Positions 47,003 to 57,182 of a DNA stretch of 64,000 bases are shown one piece after another. Positions within the stretch are counted from its first letter, which is position 1. Every line of letters starts with the position of its first letter. Source of the stretch: Fusobacterium varium (GTDB taxonomy: Bacteria; Fusobacteriota; Fusobacteriia; Fusobacteriales; Fusobacteriaceae); NCBI GenBank assembly GCA_900637705.1, contig LR134390.1, positions 1,612,001 through 1,676,000 on the forward strand, read 5' to 3'. The notes beneath the pieces were generated by a model that had not been told where the DNA came from, searched no databases, and saw only the letters and a program-made list of their open reading frames with translations. The position numbers were made by a program, and so were the translations under genes.

Positions 47003-47197
47003 AAATTTGGAAATTAGAAAGGTTTGAGTAATTAATGATGTGAGTAAAACGTAAAAAAGCAGTATGTCTGAACGTAGTGAGTTTCCAGTAATTAAGCAGT
47101 TAAAATTTTAACTGCTATAATTACTGAGATGCAACAGTGGAACTGTTGTAATCCTTCATCTGTCTTCTATATTTTATGAACAAAATTAATAACAAAC
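47003..47197 (+). repeat. Dispersed palindromic repeat, copy C
   Basis: The longest copy, in plus orientation. Shared blocks with copy A are AAATTTGGAAATTAGAAA (47003-47020), the GTGAGTAAAACGTAAAAAA block (47040-47058) continuing to CAGTATGT, and GAACAAAATTAATAACAAA (47179-47197). Between the second and third blocks it carries a 20-bp hairpin (47086-47126, centre AGCAGTTAAAATTTTAACTG, one bulge) and a second perfect 7-bp hairpin CAACAGT/ACTGTTG (47132-47148). It has no conserved reading frame. Confidence 0.65.
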
Positions 47198-47317
47198 CTT
47201 TCTACTGGAAAATTCTAAAATTATCTCTCGAGAGTGTGAAACAATTTCTGTAAATCATAACTTTCTATGATAAAAAATTTTAAATTCTTAAAGTATTAAT
47301 ATTTTGTAATACCATGT

Positions 47318-47356
47318 AAAAAAGCTGACTTGAAATTTTCTCATGTCAGCTTTTTT
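47318..47356. terminator. Bidirectional terminator
   Basis: AAAAAAGCTGAC pairs with GTCAGCTTTTTT around a 15-base loop; it lies ~50 bp past the addA stop. The remaining sequence between 46957 and 47406 is the dispersed repeat plus AT-rich filler. Confidence 0.85.
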
Positions 47357-47406
47357 ATAGCACAAATAATTTTTTTAATTTTATCTTTTATTCTATACTT
47401 TCTTTT

Positions 47407-50400
47407 CTACAATTTGAATTCTATAAATTCTGTTATTATTTCAAATTTCTCCAGCATTTTCCTCTCTTCTAAAAGTTTTTCTATTAAATGTCTATAGTTC
47501 TCAATCTGTTCTTCATCAGTTTCTCCAGTTTTATAATCCACTATATATATTATTCCTTTAGATTCATCTACTGGCATTTTTACCATTAACCTATCTATAC
47601 GATATGTTTTTTCCTCTGTAAATACTTCATATTCAGGAAATATGAAATCCCATTCATCAGAAAAGATTTTTCTATTTTTATTTAGAATATATTCTATATT
47701 CTCATCTGACAAAAGTTCTTTTATAACCTTTTCTCTAATCACAGAAGCAAATCTTGAAAAAGTAAGCTCCTTAGCTAAGGCTATCTCTTCTTCACTTCCA
47801 TGTAAGATATTTTCTAAAAAGAAGTGTACAGTTGTTCCTCTCACTCTTTTCATCTCATTTGCAAGAGCATGGGAATAAATCTTTTCCCTTTCTTTTTCCA
47901 TACTTTCTTCTGCATCAGGATAATCAGCTTCTGGAGTTGATAAATCAACTGCAAATTCCCTTTTTTTCCCTTCAGCTATTTTTACATCATTCTTACTAAA
48001 TACAATATTGCTCTCTTCTATAATATTTTCACTAAGAAATAAAGCCTCAGAAAAAAGGTTTTCTTTATCATTTTCAACTGCTATATATAAATTATTTTTA
48101 GGTCTTGTAAGAGCTACATAGAGATTATTTATTTCTTCATGCTTTTCTTTAATTTCTATATCATTCAAATAATCATATTCTTTTCCCAAAGATTTTATAA
48201 TTTTTTTGAATTTGTCATGAGTGATAAGAAAACTTTCAGGTTCATTGTATTCTTTATCCATTTTCAGAAAAAATCTCATATTACCTCTTGAATTTCCTCT
48301 TGATGAAGGATTGTAATAATAGAACAGAGTATCAAATTCCAATCCCTTAGATTTATGTATTGTCATAATATTGACACTGTTATCATCTTCTAATACCATT
48401 TTCTTAAACTTATCACTATTCTTTTTATCTTCAAATTCAACTATAAATTCTTCAAAATATTTATAGTTCTTTATTATTTTATAAAAAGAATAAATATTGG
48501 AAATATCACTTTTACTATTAAATCTTCCACCTATTCCTACTTTTTTTAATATATCATAAGTAAGAAAATTTGTTTCTCCATTATTTTCCATATATTCTTT
48601 TCTAATATCTCTCACTATTTCCAATACCTCAAGCTCAATTCCATCTAATAAGATTTCTATATCTTCCATATTGAGATATTTTTCTATATCTTCTCTATTT
48701 TTTATCATATATTTTAGAGCTTTTACTCTTATATTTATCAAATCTGACCTAAAAAAATCTAAAAGTGAAAGATAATCATTTTTTACAAGATAATTTATCA
48801 AAGAAAAAAGTCCATTTATTCCTCTATAATCTACTATATTAGAATTTGAATCTATAACATAGGGGATATCTGCTTCTGATAATTTTTCAGCTATCATATC
48901 CAGCTCTTTGTTAGTTCTTCCCAATATTCCTATACCTTTATAATTATTATTAAAATCTTCTTTTATCTTTTTTATTATTTGATTTATTACTGTAATTTCA
49001 TCATCTGATTTTTTTCTCAATATTTCTATATGACCTGATACATCTTCTGACTTTGAATTTACCTCATAGAAATTCCATGGTTCTTCTCCAAATTCTTCCT
49101 TGTCTGACATTTTAGAAATATTTGAGAATATCATATTTGTAAAGCTCACTATATTTTTTTCACTTCTGAAGCAGGTAAAAAGTTTCTCCTCTTTTCCATC
49201 TATTATTTTTTCAAGATTTTCAAAGAGTTTTTTCTCTCCCCCACGCCAACCGTAAATACTTTGTTTTTCATCTCCAACGCAGATTACATTATTTGTTTGA
49301 TCAATTATATCTTTCAATATTTTCCATTGAAGTATGCTTGTATCCTGAAATTCATCTATAAATATAGTATCTATTTTTCCATCTAGGATTTCAAAAAACT
49401 CATCTGTTACTCCATTTTCATTTATGAAATTTAATTCCTTATCTCTTATATACTTAAAAGTGTAACTACTGATATCTGAATGTGTGAACTTTTTTTCTTT
49501 AAATTTTATGTCATCATAGACTTCATATATTCGATTTAATATATATAACAATTTTTCCTCATAGGGAATAATACTGTTATTATACATTGTCTTGGCAAGG
49601 TTATCCTTTAATTCTCCATAGATATATTTCATATCTTCCAGTTCAGAATCTATATCCCCTTTTTTAGACTTTACTTTTACCCCATTCCATATCTCTTTTT
49701 CTAAAATATCTCCATTTTTTTCAAAAATAAAATCCTCTTTTTCATTTTCATTCTTACATAACAGATATTTTTTCAATGAAGTTTTAAATAGTTCTTCTAA
49801 AGATTTATCTTTTATTTTAGATACTCTTTCCAGTATTTCCACTATTCTGTCCATGTGTTTATAGTTGCTCTCTGATGTCAGCACTTCTCTTTTCTCTTTA
49901 AGTTTTTCTCCTAAAACAATTACCTTCCATCTCTCATTTAAAATATTTTTTATAAGTGTAAGATAATTTTCCATATCTTTTTCTGAGTTATCTTCCAAAA
50001 AACCTTTAAAAGCTCTGAAATCTTCTTTATTATCAAATATCTTCTGAAATGTTTTAATCAATATTTTTCTATTTTCATCATCATCAATTATTTCATATGA
50101 GTATATCTTCAAGTATGGAGCTATTGCTTTCTTAAATATTAAATTCGTAAAAGCATCAATTGTATATACTTTTAATTTATCTCTATTTTGAATTAAATCC
50201 TGATATACAGCAGATATTTTTTGCTGATTAAATTCCATATCTGGATATATTTTTTTTAAATTTTCTTTTATACTTTCTCCATCTTTCGCATTCTCTGCCA
50301 GTTCTTTCAAAAATTTAAGTATTCTTTCTTTTATTTCGGCTGTTGCTTTTTTAGTAAAAGTCATCACAAGTATATCTTTAAAATCTGTTCCTCTGCACAA

Positions 50401-50478
50401 TGCTCCTACATATTCTAAAGAGAGGCGATAAGTTTTTCCTGTTCCAGCACTTGCTTTTAAAACCAGTCTGTTTTTCAC
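47407..50478 (-). CDS. addA: AddA-type helicase-nuclease subunit
   Basis: A ~1023-residue UvrD-family protein with a C-terminal nuclease, the AddA half of an AddAB/RexAB-type recombinational repair enzyme. Helicase motifs are clear: KASAGTGKTYRLSL (I), TFTKKATAEI (Ia), DEFQDTS (II), VGDEKQSIYGWRGG (III), TIHKSKGLEF (V) and VALTRPKNNLYI (VI). The nuclease motif VDYKTGE is near the end. The start was set at the GTG behind GGGGGAG, three bases after the addB stop, rather than the ATG at 50499. No Chi-like claim can be made. Confidence 0.87.
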   Translation of the reverse strand: MKNRLVLKASAGTGKTYRLSLEYVGALCRGTDFKDILVMTFTKKATAEIKERILKFLKELAENAKDGESIKENLKKIYPDMEFNQQKISAVYQDLIQNRDKLKVYTIDAFTNLIFKKAIAPYLKIYSYEIIDDDENRKILIKTFQKIFDNKEDFRAFKGFLEDNSEKDMENYLTLIKNILNERWKVIVLGEKLKEKREVLTSESNYKHMDRIVEILERVSKIKDKSLEELFKTSLKKYLLCKNENEKEDFIFEKNGDILEKEIWNGVKVKSKKGDIDSELEDMKYIYGELKDNLAKTMYNNSIIPYEEKLLYILNRIYEVYDDIKFKEKKFTHSDISSYTFKYIRDKELNFINENGVTDEFFEILDGKIDTIFIDEFQDTSILQWKILKDIIDQTNNVICVGDEKQSIYGWRGGEKKLFENLEKIIDGKEEKLFTCFRSEKNIVSFTNMIFSNISKMSDKEEFGEEPWNFYEVNSKSEDVSGHIEILRKKSDDEITVINQIIKKIKEDFNNNYKGIGILGRTNKELDMIAEKLSEADIPYVIDSNSNIVDYRGINGLFSLINYLVKNDYLSLLDFFRSDLINIRVKALKYMIKNREDIEKYLNMEDIEILLDGIELEVLEIVRDIRKEYMENNGETNFLTYDILKKVGIGGRFNSKSDISNIYSFYKIIKNYKYFEEFIVEFEDKKNSDKFKKMVLEDDNSVNIMTIHKSKGLEFDTLFYYYNPSSRGNSRGNMRFFLKMDKEYNEPESFLITHDKFKKIIKSLGKEYDYLNDIEIKEKHEEINNLYVALTRPKNNLYIAVENDKENLFSEALFLSENIIEESNIVFSKNDVKIAEGKKREFAVDLSTPEADYPDAEESMEKEREKIYSHALANEMKRVRGTTVHFFLENILHGSEEEIALAKELTFSRFASVIREKVIKELLSDENIEYILNKNRKIFSDEWDFIFPEYEVFTEEKTYRIDRLMVKMPVDESKGIIYIVDYKTGETDEEQIENYRHLIEKLLEERKMLEKFEIITEFIEFKL

Positions 50479-50480
50479 TT

Positions 50481-53141
50481 TTATCTCCCCCTTCCACATA
50501 TTTTTATATATTCGCAGCTATTGCATACAGTTGTTTTTTCAGCAAGAGAATATTCATTGCTTTTTAAAAAATCTATTATATCTTCCTTTAATGCTTCTTT
50601 TGTGAGTTTTATCTCTTCATGTGCTTCTATACTTCCCTTCCACACATTAAAAATAGACTTTTGAGCTTTTTTTCATCTTCATATAAAATTATACTATAGT
50701 AATCTAACTGTTCTTTATTAGCTCCTCCAGTTTTATAATCTATAATTTCATTTCCAATTTCACTTTCTATTACTAAGTCGGCAACTCCCCTGAGAAATAT
50801 CTGAATATCTCCATCTATAAATGGTTTTGTTTCATATACTCCCTTTTCTCCCTGAAATCTTTTTATCTCAATATTACTATATTTTGCTTCTATGTAATTA
50901 AAAAATTTATCTATATTAGATGCAATTATTGGAATCATTATTTCACTACAGTAATTATCCATATGCAATGGTATTTTAGCTCTGTTATATGAAAAATGTT
51001 TGCTTAATATCTCTTTTATATAATTGTTGTCAATATTAAAATTTCCCTTTGAAATAACTTCCTTCCACATTCCTTTTACTATTTCCTCTAATACTTTATG
51101 AACAAGTATTCCAAAAAATCTACTGCTTATATCACTTTCTTCAGGAGGACACAGATACTCTAGATTATTCATTTTTTGAAAATAAAATTTTAATCTGCAT
51201 TGTTTTAAATTGCTGTAATCATATGCTCCCATACTCAATTTTCTATCTTTAAAATCTTCATTATCCTTTGGAAATTCTTCTATTTCAAATTTTGGATATC
51301 CCTTTTCCTTTTCAAATACAGCATTTTTAAGTGCCTCTATACTTCCATTAAGATCAACAGGTACTTTTTTTATTTCCAACTCATATTTTATGCAAAGCTC
51401 ATCTAAAAATGGAGATACATCTATTCCCTTATCTTCATTTTTTTTAGTAAAAATAACAGCATTAATATTACTGAATACAGCTTGGAAAAATCTATATTTT
51501 TTTATTTCTCTTTTTTCCTCTCTGCTCATCATTCCCATATCTTTTCTCTGTTTTTCAGTAAATATGAGATTATCACCTATATTTCCGGGCAAAATATCCC
51601 CAGTAATATCCATAAAGAAATTAGTTTCCCCAAACATCTTTTTCTCTTTATACAGCGACTTACTTTCCCTAGCAAACCTTGCAGCTTCTATATTTTTTAC
51701 AATGGCTCTTTCAGAATCTACTTTTTCATTTGAAGCTATTACTATATCTTTCATATACTGAATAACAAGCCTGAAAAGAGAATTCCCAAGACTTCCATCA
51801 AAATAGCTGTTAAAATTCTTATGAATGCTCATATTTTCATTACTTTTCATTATTCCAAATATTTCAAAAAACTTTTCAAAAACGCTTCCATATTCTTTCT
51901 CTATAAATTTTTCCAAATTTATTTGTTTTTTAAAATATTCATATATATCATCTACACTTTTCAACTCTATTATACTATTTAAATCAAAAAATATATTTTC
52001 CATTTTATTTTTAAAATCCATATTATCTGAAAAATAATACTGTGCTTCCTGCGTTTCTAATATTTTAGAAGATATATACTTATAGTCCTCTTTCATAAAA
52101 TTATTAAGTACAGCTATATCTTCTATTCCCAATGAATAATATTCTCTAAACACTCTGTCATCAAATGCTTTTTTAAGGGCAGATATTAAATAAACTCTTC
52201 CAAGTTTCTCTTCCATGTTCATAAGAATATTTAGTTGAATATTTAAAAATTTATATAACTTAGTGTCATTCATTGTCACTGCTTGAGATTTCCCGAAATA
52301 TCTTGGAAAAATATTATGGTAAGTATTATTCTCTGGAACAGGAGAATATATATCTCCATTTTTTCCCTTGCCTTTAAATAAATAAATCAGACTCATACTT
52401 TCTTCCAGTTCATCTTTAGATTGATACACATATATTTTGCTTGGAGAAGTTTCTGGCAATGTTATCTTTTCTATTTTAAGATTTTTTTCATCAAAATCCC
52501 CATTTTCTAGCTGAAGTATTATTTCTATTTCTCTTTCTTCCAATAATTTATTTATGATTTTTTATATATTTCTGGATACTCTATTACATCTACAAAAATT
52601 ATTTTCCTATATTTTTCAAGCCATTTTGTTTGAAAATATTTTATATCTTCCAGCCAATCATTTGGAATATAGTTATATTCCTGACATAAAATATCAAATG
52701 ATTCTTTTATTCTATTAAAATAATAAAAATATTTCTCCTGCCAATTGTGAATATTATCTATTTCTTTTATATCATTTATATTCATTTCCCTGTAATATGC
52801 AAAAAAGTTATTTGCAAAATCTATTATGTCATAATATGACTTTATATTAAGTTCCTCTTTTACATCTTGAGGTATAGACTTATAAAAGGCTAAGATTCTC
52901 TTAGCCTCTTTTAATACTATTTTATCAGAGATAAATATTCTTTCTTTAAATTCATTCATAGTCAAAAATTCTGGTTGTTTTGAAAAAATATCTTTTTTCA
53001 TTTTTTTACAAATACAGATTTCATTCTGTTATCAGAAAAAAGGTACAGATTGCTCTCTACCTTGTCCTCTTTTTTCCAATATTCATCTGCAAAACTATTC
53101 CCATACCCAATATATCTGAAATTTATTTTTTTCTCTGCCAA
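50481..53141 (-). CDS. addB: AddB-type nuclease subunit with Fe-S cysteines, three frameshifts
   Basis: The AddB-like partner of AddA, 887 residues after three repairs, each one A added to an A-run (53001-53007, 52558-52563, 50667-50673). The inactive helicase-like N-terminal half begins at a TTG correctly spaced from GGAGG (an ATG at 53153 overlaps that site). The C-terminal PD-(D/E)XK nuclease has GILVHKVLEEIV and EIIDYKTGG. Cluster cysteines are CRLKFYF plus CNSCEYIKIC; the last three lie beyond the third break, which strongly supports the repair. It follows the MATE gene by 15 bases. Confidence 0.83.
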
Positions 53142-53156
53142 AACTACCTCCATTTA

Positions 53157-54502
53157 TTAAACACTTAAATATCTCCATCTTCCTTTTTTAAATGTTCTAT
53201 AGCAAGCCATACTCCTAAAACCAAGATCTATTGACATTACTACCCATGCCCCCAGCAGTCCTGTTTCCAGCTTGTATAAAAATAAATATGTAAGAGGAAT
53301 TCTTATTAGATACATTCCTAAACTTGTAATAAGAAGAACTGCCTTTGTATCCCCTGCTCCTCTCAAGCAACCACTCAATACCATTGATACTGCAAGGAAT
53401 GGCTGACATATTGATACCAGCCTTAAAGCTCCTGTTGCCATTTCTCTAATAGCTGGTTCTTTTGTAAACATAGCTATTATAGTTCCCGGAAGTATAAAAA
53501 ATGTCAATCCAAAAGCTGACATTGCACAAAGAGCTAATAAAGTTGTTGCTTTAGCATCTCTTTCAGCATTTTTAGGTGAATTTTTCCCTAGCTGCTGTCC
53601 TACTAATGCTGTCCCTGCTACTGAAAATCCGAATCCCATATTAAATGAAAATGATTCAGCTGTAAGAGCTATCTTATGTGAAGTATATGCCATAGTTCCA
53701 AGAGATATTACCATCATTTCAAATACAAGCATACCTATTCTGAATATACCTTGTTCTATTGCAGCAGGTATTCCTACTTTCAATATTCTTCTTGTCATAT
53801 TTCCATCATATTTTAAAGCACTAAATGGTATTGATACCCAGAACCTATTTGTAAATAATGTAAGCACTAAATAAATAACTGTTACTATTCCTCTTGCTAT
53901 TGTAGTAGCTATTCCTGCCCCAAGTACTCCCATTCCAAGTGTAAATATGAAAATATAGTTTAATATAACATTGGAAATAACACTTATCAAATTTGCCACC
54001 ATAGGAATTGTAGACTTGCTTGTTGATCTATAAGCTGCTGCAAACACTACATTAAAACATAAAAAAGGCAGTCCCATAACTACTGCTCTATAATATTCTG
54101 TAGTTCTTACTAAATCCATATCATCAGCTCTTCCTACAAGACTAAGTATATTGTCACCAAAAAACAATAAAAGTCCTGCTATAATAACAGAAAATGGTAC
54201 AGAAAGTATAATACTCTGTGCCATTGAAGTTTTTCCCTCTTTTTTATTATCAGACCCAAAAGCTCTGCTGACTATTGCCGTTGTTCCAATACTTATTGCA
54301 AAGAATACTGGAATAACTGCCTGCACAGGTGCATTCCCTATCCCTACTGAACTTATTGCCACTGGCCCTAATTTTCCAACCATTATCATATCAAAGAACC
54401 CCAATAATGTTTGAACAAATAAATCAGCTATTGCAGGAAGTGCTATTGCCATAATTGCTGCAAACACTTTTTTATTCCTTCTCCACTCTCTTTTATATCC
54501 AT
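53157..54502 (-). CDS. MATE-family efflux transporter, N-terminal frameshift
   Basis: A 448-residue (repaired) twelve-helix MATE exporter, probably driven by Na+ or H+. The visible frame opens inside the first helix. An ATG at 54502 directly after GGGGGAGGA begins a start region that joins through KREWRRNKKVFAAIM if one A is added to the four-A run at 54491-54494. Adding it to the later six-A run also joins the frames but gives a less typical N terminus. Core features include LVQTLLGFFDMIMVGKLG and the second-half equivalent. The drug substrate is unknown. It is upstream of addB. Confidence 0.85.
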
Positions 54503-54676
54503 TGCTCCTCCCCCCGTGTACAATTCTCTACCTTAATTATATTACATTTCCTATTTTTTTTCACCTTTTTAATTTAATTTTTTTAAACCAGATTTTTAGA
54601 ATACTTTGAATCAAATTTTAAAAAAATTGTATACTAAATATTTTTCATTTAAATTTTTCTATAGACTTTGTTTTAT

Positions 54677-54729
54677 AAAAAATGAACCCTTCCTGTTGGA
54701 TATTATCCAAGCAATTTGGGTCCACTTCA
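54677..54729 (-). terminator. Terminator of the second MATE gene; possible IS-end palindrome
   Basis: On the minus strand an outer GGACCC/GGGTTC stem encloses TTGGA/TCCAA and is followed by a run of six T, so it can terminate the MATE gene that ends at 54778. The element is bounded by TGAACCC (54683-54689) and GGGTCCACTTCA (54718-54729), an inverted pair reminiscent of IS3-family ends. No transposase is nearby. Confidence 0.5.
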
Positions 54730-54777
54730 AAACAACTTAAATTTTGAATTTTAAATTATTTTTATTTTTTGATTTCC

Positions 54778-56094
54778 TTAAAATATATCTGTTTTTCTTT
54801 TCAGCACTAAAGTTGTTAAGAATGTCATTAAATCTGAAAATGGCAGTGCAAGCCAAATCCCATTCTCTCCCAAAAATTTTGGAAGAATCAAAAGTCCTAT
54901 AAGGACAAATACAGTACTTCTCAACACTGAAAGTATATTAGCAGCTTTTGCTCTGTCTTTAGACTGAAGAAAAGATATATTTATAAAATTAGCTCCAACA
55001 AATATTATTGCACTTGCATATAATCTCAATCCATGTACAGCAGTTTTTATAAGCTCTGGGTCTTCATTAAATAATCTTATAAGGCTGCTTCCAAAGAAAT
55101 TTACCCATATGAGTATGACAATTGCTATTCCAAATGATATTTTATGTCCAATTTTAAACGTATCTTCCACCCTGTCTAATTTTTTCTCACCATAGTTATA
55201 ACTCACTATTGGCTGAATTCCTTGCCCCATACCGTTATACAGCATTCTAAATATATAAAATACATATCCAACTATACAGAAAGCTGATACACCCATTTCT
55301 CCACTATATTTCATAAATGAAATATTGAATAAAATTGTTATCAGTGCCACTGTAAATTCCATTATAAATGATGGAAAGCCTATGGCTGCTATTTTTTTCA
55401 TTATATCTATTTTTATTCTATTTTCAAATGAAAATTTAAATCTTGAACCAGGTTTCATAAAATACTTAACAAGAAAAAGCATTGAAAACAGCTGCCCTAT
55501 TCCCGTAGCTGCTGCTGCACCAAATATACCAAAGCCAAATTTCATTATAAAAAGCCAGTCTAAAAATATATTTGTCACAGCCCCTATTACCATTGAAATA
55601 AAAGCATAAGCTGGTGCTTTATCATTTCTTACTACAGCATTAAGACTATTAGATATCATTAGAAAACCTAGTGCTGCTGTACATGGATACATATATGCTT
55701 TTACCATTGGAAGAAGATTGTCATTAGCTCCCATAAGTCTTATTATTCTTTCATTAAAAAATACAACTAAAAGAAGTATAAGTAGATATGCAGTAACATT
55801 GAGTACTATTATATACGAAAAACATCTATTGCAAAATTCTTTATCCTTTGGGTTCAAAGAAATAAGAGTAGCCCCTCCTATTCCGAACATCAAGCTTAAA
55901 GCAGCTCCAAAATTAACTATCGGATAACCTAAATTCAAAGCAGCAAGTCCATCTGCCCCTACTCCACGACCTACAAATATTCCATCAACAATAGAATACA
56001 TAGCTGTTACTATCATTCCTGTCACTGCTGGGATAGAGAAATTTAAAAATAGTTTCCATACTGGATCTTTCCCCAAGCTAATACTTTTAGACAT
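54778..56094 (-). CDS. MATE-family efflux transporter (MepA-like)
   Basis: A complete 438-residue MATE protein with twelve hydrophobic segments. The start KDPVWKLFLNFSIPAVTGMIV and SIVDGIFVGRGVG, plus the mid-protein GIGQLFSMLFLVKYF and GMGQGIQPIVSYNYGEKK, match the MepA-like branch. That differs from the neighbouring exporter at 53157, so this is not a recent duplication. It would export cationic compounds; the substrate is unknown. ACTC-rich leader and a single-gene unit. Confidence 0.9.
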   Translation of the reverse strand: MSKSISLGKDPVWKLFLNFSIPAVTGMIVTAMYSIVDGIFVGRGVGADGLAALNLGYPIVNFGAALSLMFGIGGATLISLNPKDKEFCNRCFSYIIVLNVTAYLLILLLVVFFNERIIRLMGANDNLLPMVKAYMYPCTAALGFLMISNSLNAVVRNDKAPAYAFISMVIGAVTNIFLDWLFIMKFGFGIFGAAAATGIGQLFSMLFLVKYFMKPGSRFKFSFENRIKIDIMKKIAAIGFPSFIMEFTVALITILFNISFMKYSGEMGVSAFCIVGYVFYIFRMLYNGMGQGIQPIVSYNYGEKKLDRVEDTFKIGHKISFGIAIVILIWVNFFGSSLIRLFNEDPELIKTAVHGLRLYASAIIFVGANFINISFLQSKDRAKAANILSVLRSTVFVLIGLLILPKFLGENGIWLALPFSDLMTFLTTLVLKRKTDIF

Positions 56095-56297
56095 TTTACT
56101 CTCCTTATGTATTTTTTACAAAAAATTCAAATCCCTCTAATAATATAGAGGGAAATTTTAGATTCAATTTAATCCAATCATGTGGCAATAAAATTATAAT
56201 TGTATTAATAATATTAAGTTCATTATGTCTAAATAATTTTTAGCCTACTTTATTTATAATTCACTAAAACATTCTATAGTTTCATAGAATCATCTAA

Positions 56298-56693
56298 CTA
56301 CTTTTTTTCAAATATTAATTTTTCATTATCTTTAGTAAGTAATATGATACTGTCATTTTTAACTTCTATTTTATCTGCTTCATTTAAAAGTTTAATATAT
56401 CCACTTTCAGCCTGCATTCTATCTTCAGGTCCTGCCATCATAGTAGAAGCAACATTAAGTACCTCTATATTATCTCCATCTATTTTAGCTCCACCAAAAT
56501 ATCTGTTTACACCTGAAAATCCGTATACTTTATCACCTTCAAATGCAATAGTTATATTTGCATCTTTGTACTTGTTAGTTAATAGAAATTCCTGCTTTTC
56601 TATATTTTTTATGTTATTTTTTCCACTTCCTATGCTAGAACACCCAACTAATAATGTTCCTACAGCTAAAAAAGTTGCTATTTTTTTATACAT
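56298..56693 (-). CDS. META/HslJ-domain lipoprotein
   Basis: A 131-residue lipoprotein with signal ending LLVGC and a META (HslJ-like) domain. It has the typical KITIAFEGDKVYGFSGVNRYFGG-type strand pair (visible as VYGFSGVNRYFGG), then VASTMMAGPEDRMQAESGY, the conserved MMAGPE segment, and a closing strand pair. HslJ proteins are linked to heat-shock and drug resistance phenotypes but have no defined activity. The start was set at the ATG after GGAGGTAGAAATA, not the ATG at 56708, which overlaps that site. Confidence 0.8.
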   Translation of the reverse strand: MYKKIATFLAVGTLLVGCSSIGSGKNNIKNIEKQEFLLTNKYKDANITIAFEGDKVYGFSGVNRYFGGAKIDGDNIEVLNVASTMMAGPEDRMQAESGYIKLLNEADKIEVKNDSIILLTKDNEKLIFEKK

Positions 56694-56866
56694 TATTTCT
56701 ACCTCCATTAAAGACTTTTAATACACTCTATCATTTTTTATATATTAAATCAAACAGTTTTTTAAACAAGCAGAAAATATAATTTTTCCATTTGAAATTT
56801 CTTCATTTTGTAAGTTTTGTTAACATATTTATACCTGCTAACCTCTAAGCAAATACTAAAAATATA

Positions 56867-57151
56867 TTATTTTTTTCTATCGAGTACTTTATCTCTTACT
56901 TCCTGATCATCTTTTCCATTACCAAGTCTAAACTCTTCAAATAATTCGTCATCATCATCTACATACACAGTAGCTTCTACCATGTCACCATTTTTTATTT
57001 TTAGCTTTTCAAAATCTTTGATATCTCTTATAACATACTCATCTTCAAGTCTTGATGTAAATACTACAAGATCTCCCTTTAATTTTTTTGCTGTTTTTAT
57101 AAATTCCTTTATTACTTCATTCATTACTTCTCTACTTACCTCATAAGTCAT
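56867..57151 (-). CDS. Conserved-looking small acidic cytoplasmic protein
   Basis: A 94-residue protein without signal or membrane segment. It has a helical N terminus (EVMNEVIKEFIKTAKKLKGD), a strand-rich centre with VVFTSRLEDEYVIRDI and a strongly acidic stretch VYVDDDDELFEEF. It lies ~30 bp downstream of the PHP phosphatase gene on the same strand and is probably co-transcribed with it. I do not recognise the family. Confidence 0.65.
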   Translation of the reverse strand: MTYEVSREVMNEVIKEFIKTAKKLKGDLVVFTSRLEDEYVIRDIKDFEKLKIKNGDMVEATVYVDDDDELFEEFRLGNGKDDQEVRDKVLDRKK

Positions 57152-57182
57152 TTTATTACCTCTACTTTCTCTTTATATTATT

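Noticed and set aside
652-54502. Programmed frameshifting or slippage controlling many genes
   Set aside because: Runs are only 4-7 bases, too short for efficient transcriptional slippage, and no slippery heptamer with downstream structure was found.
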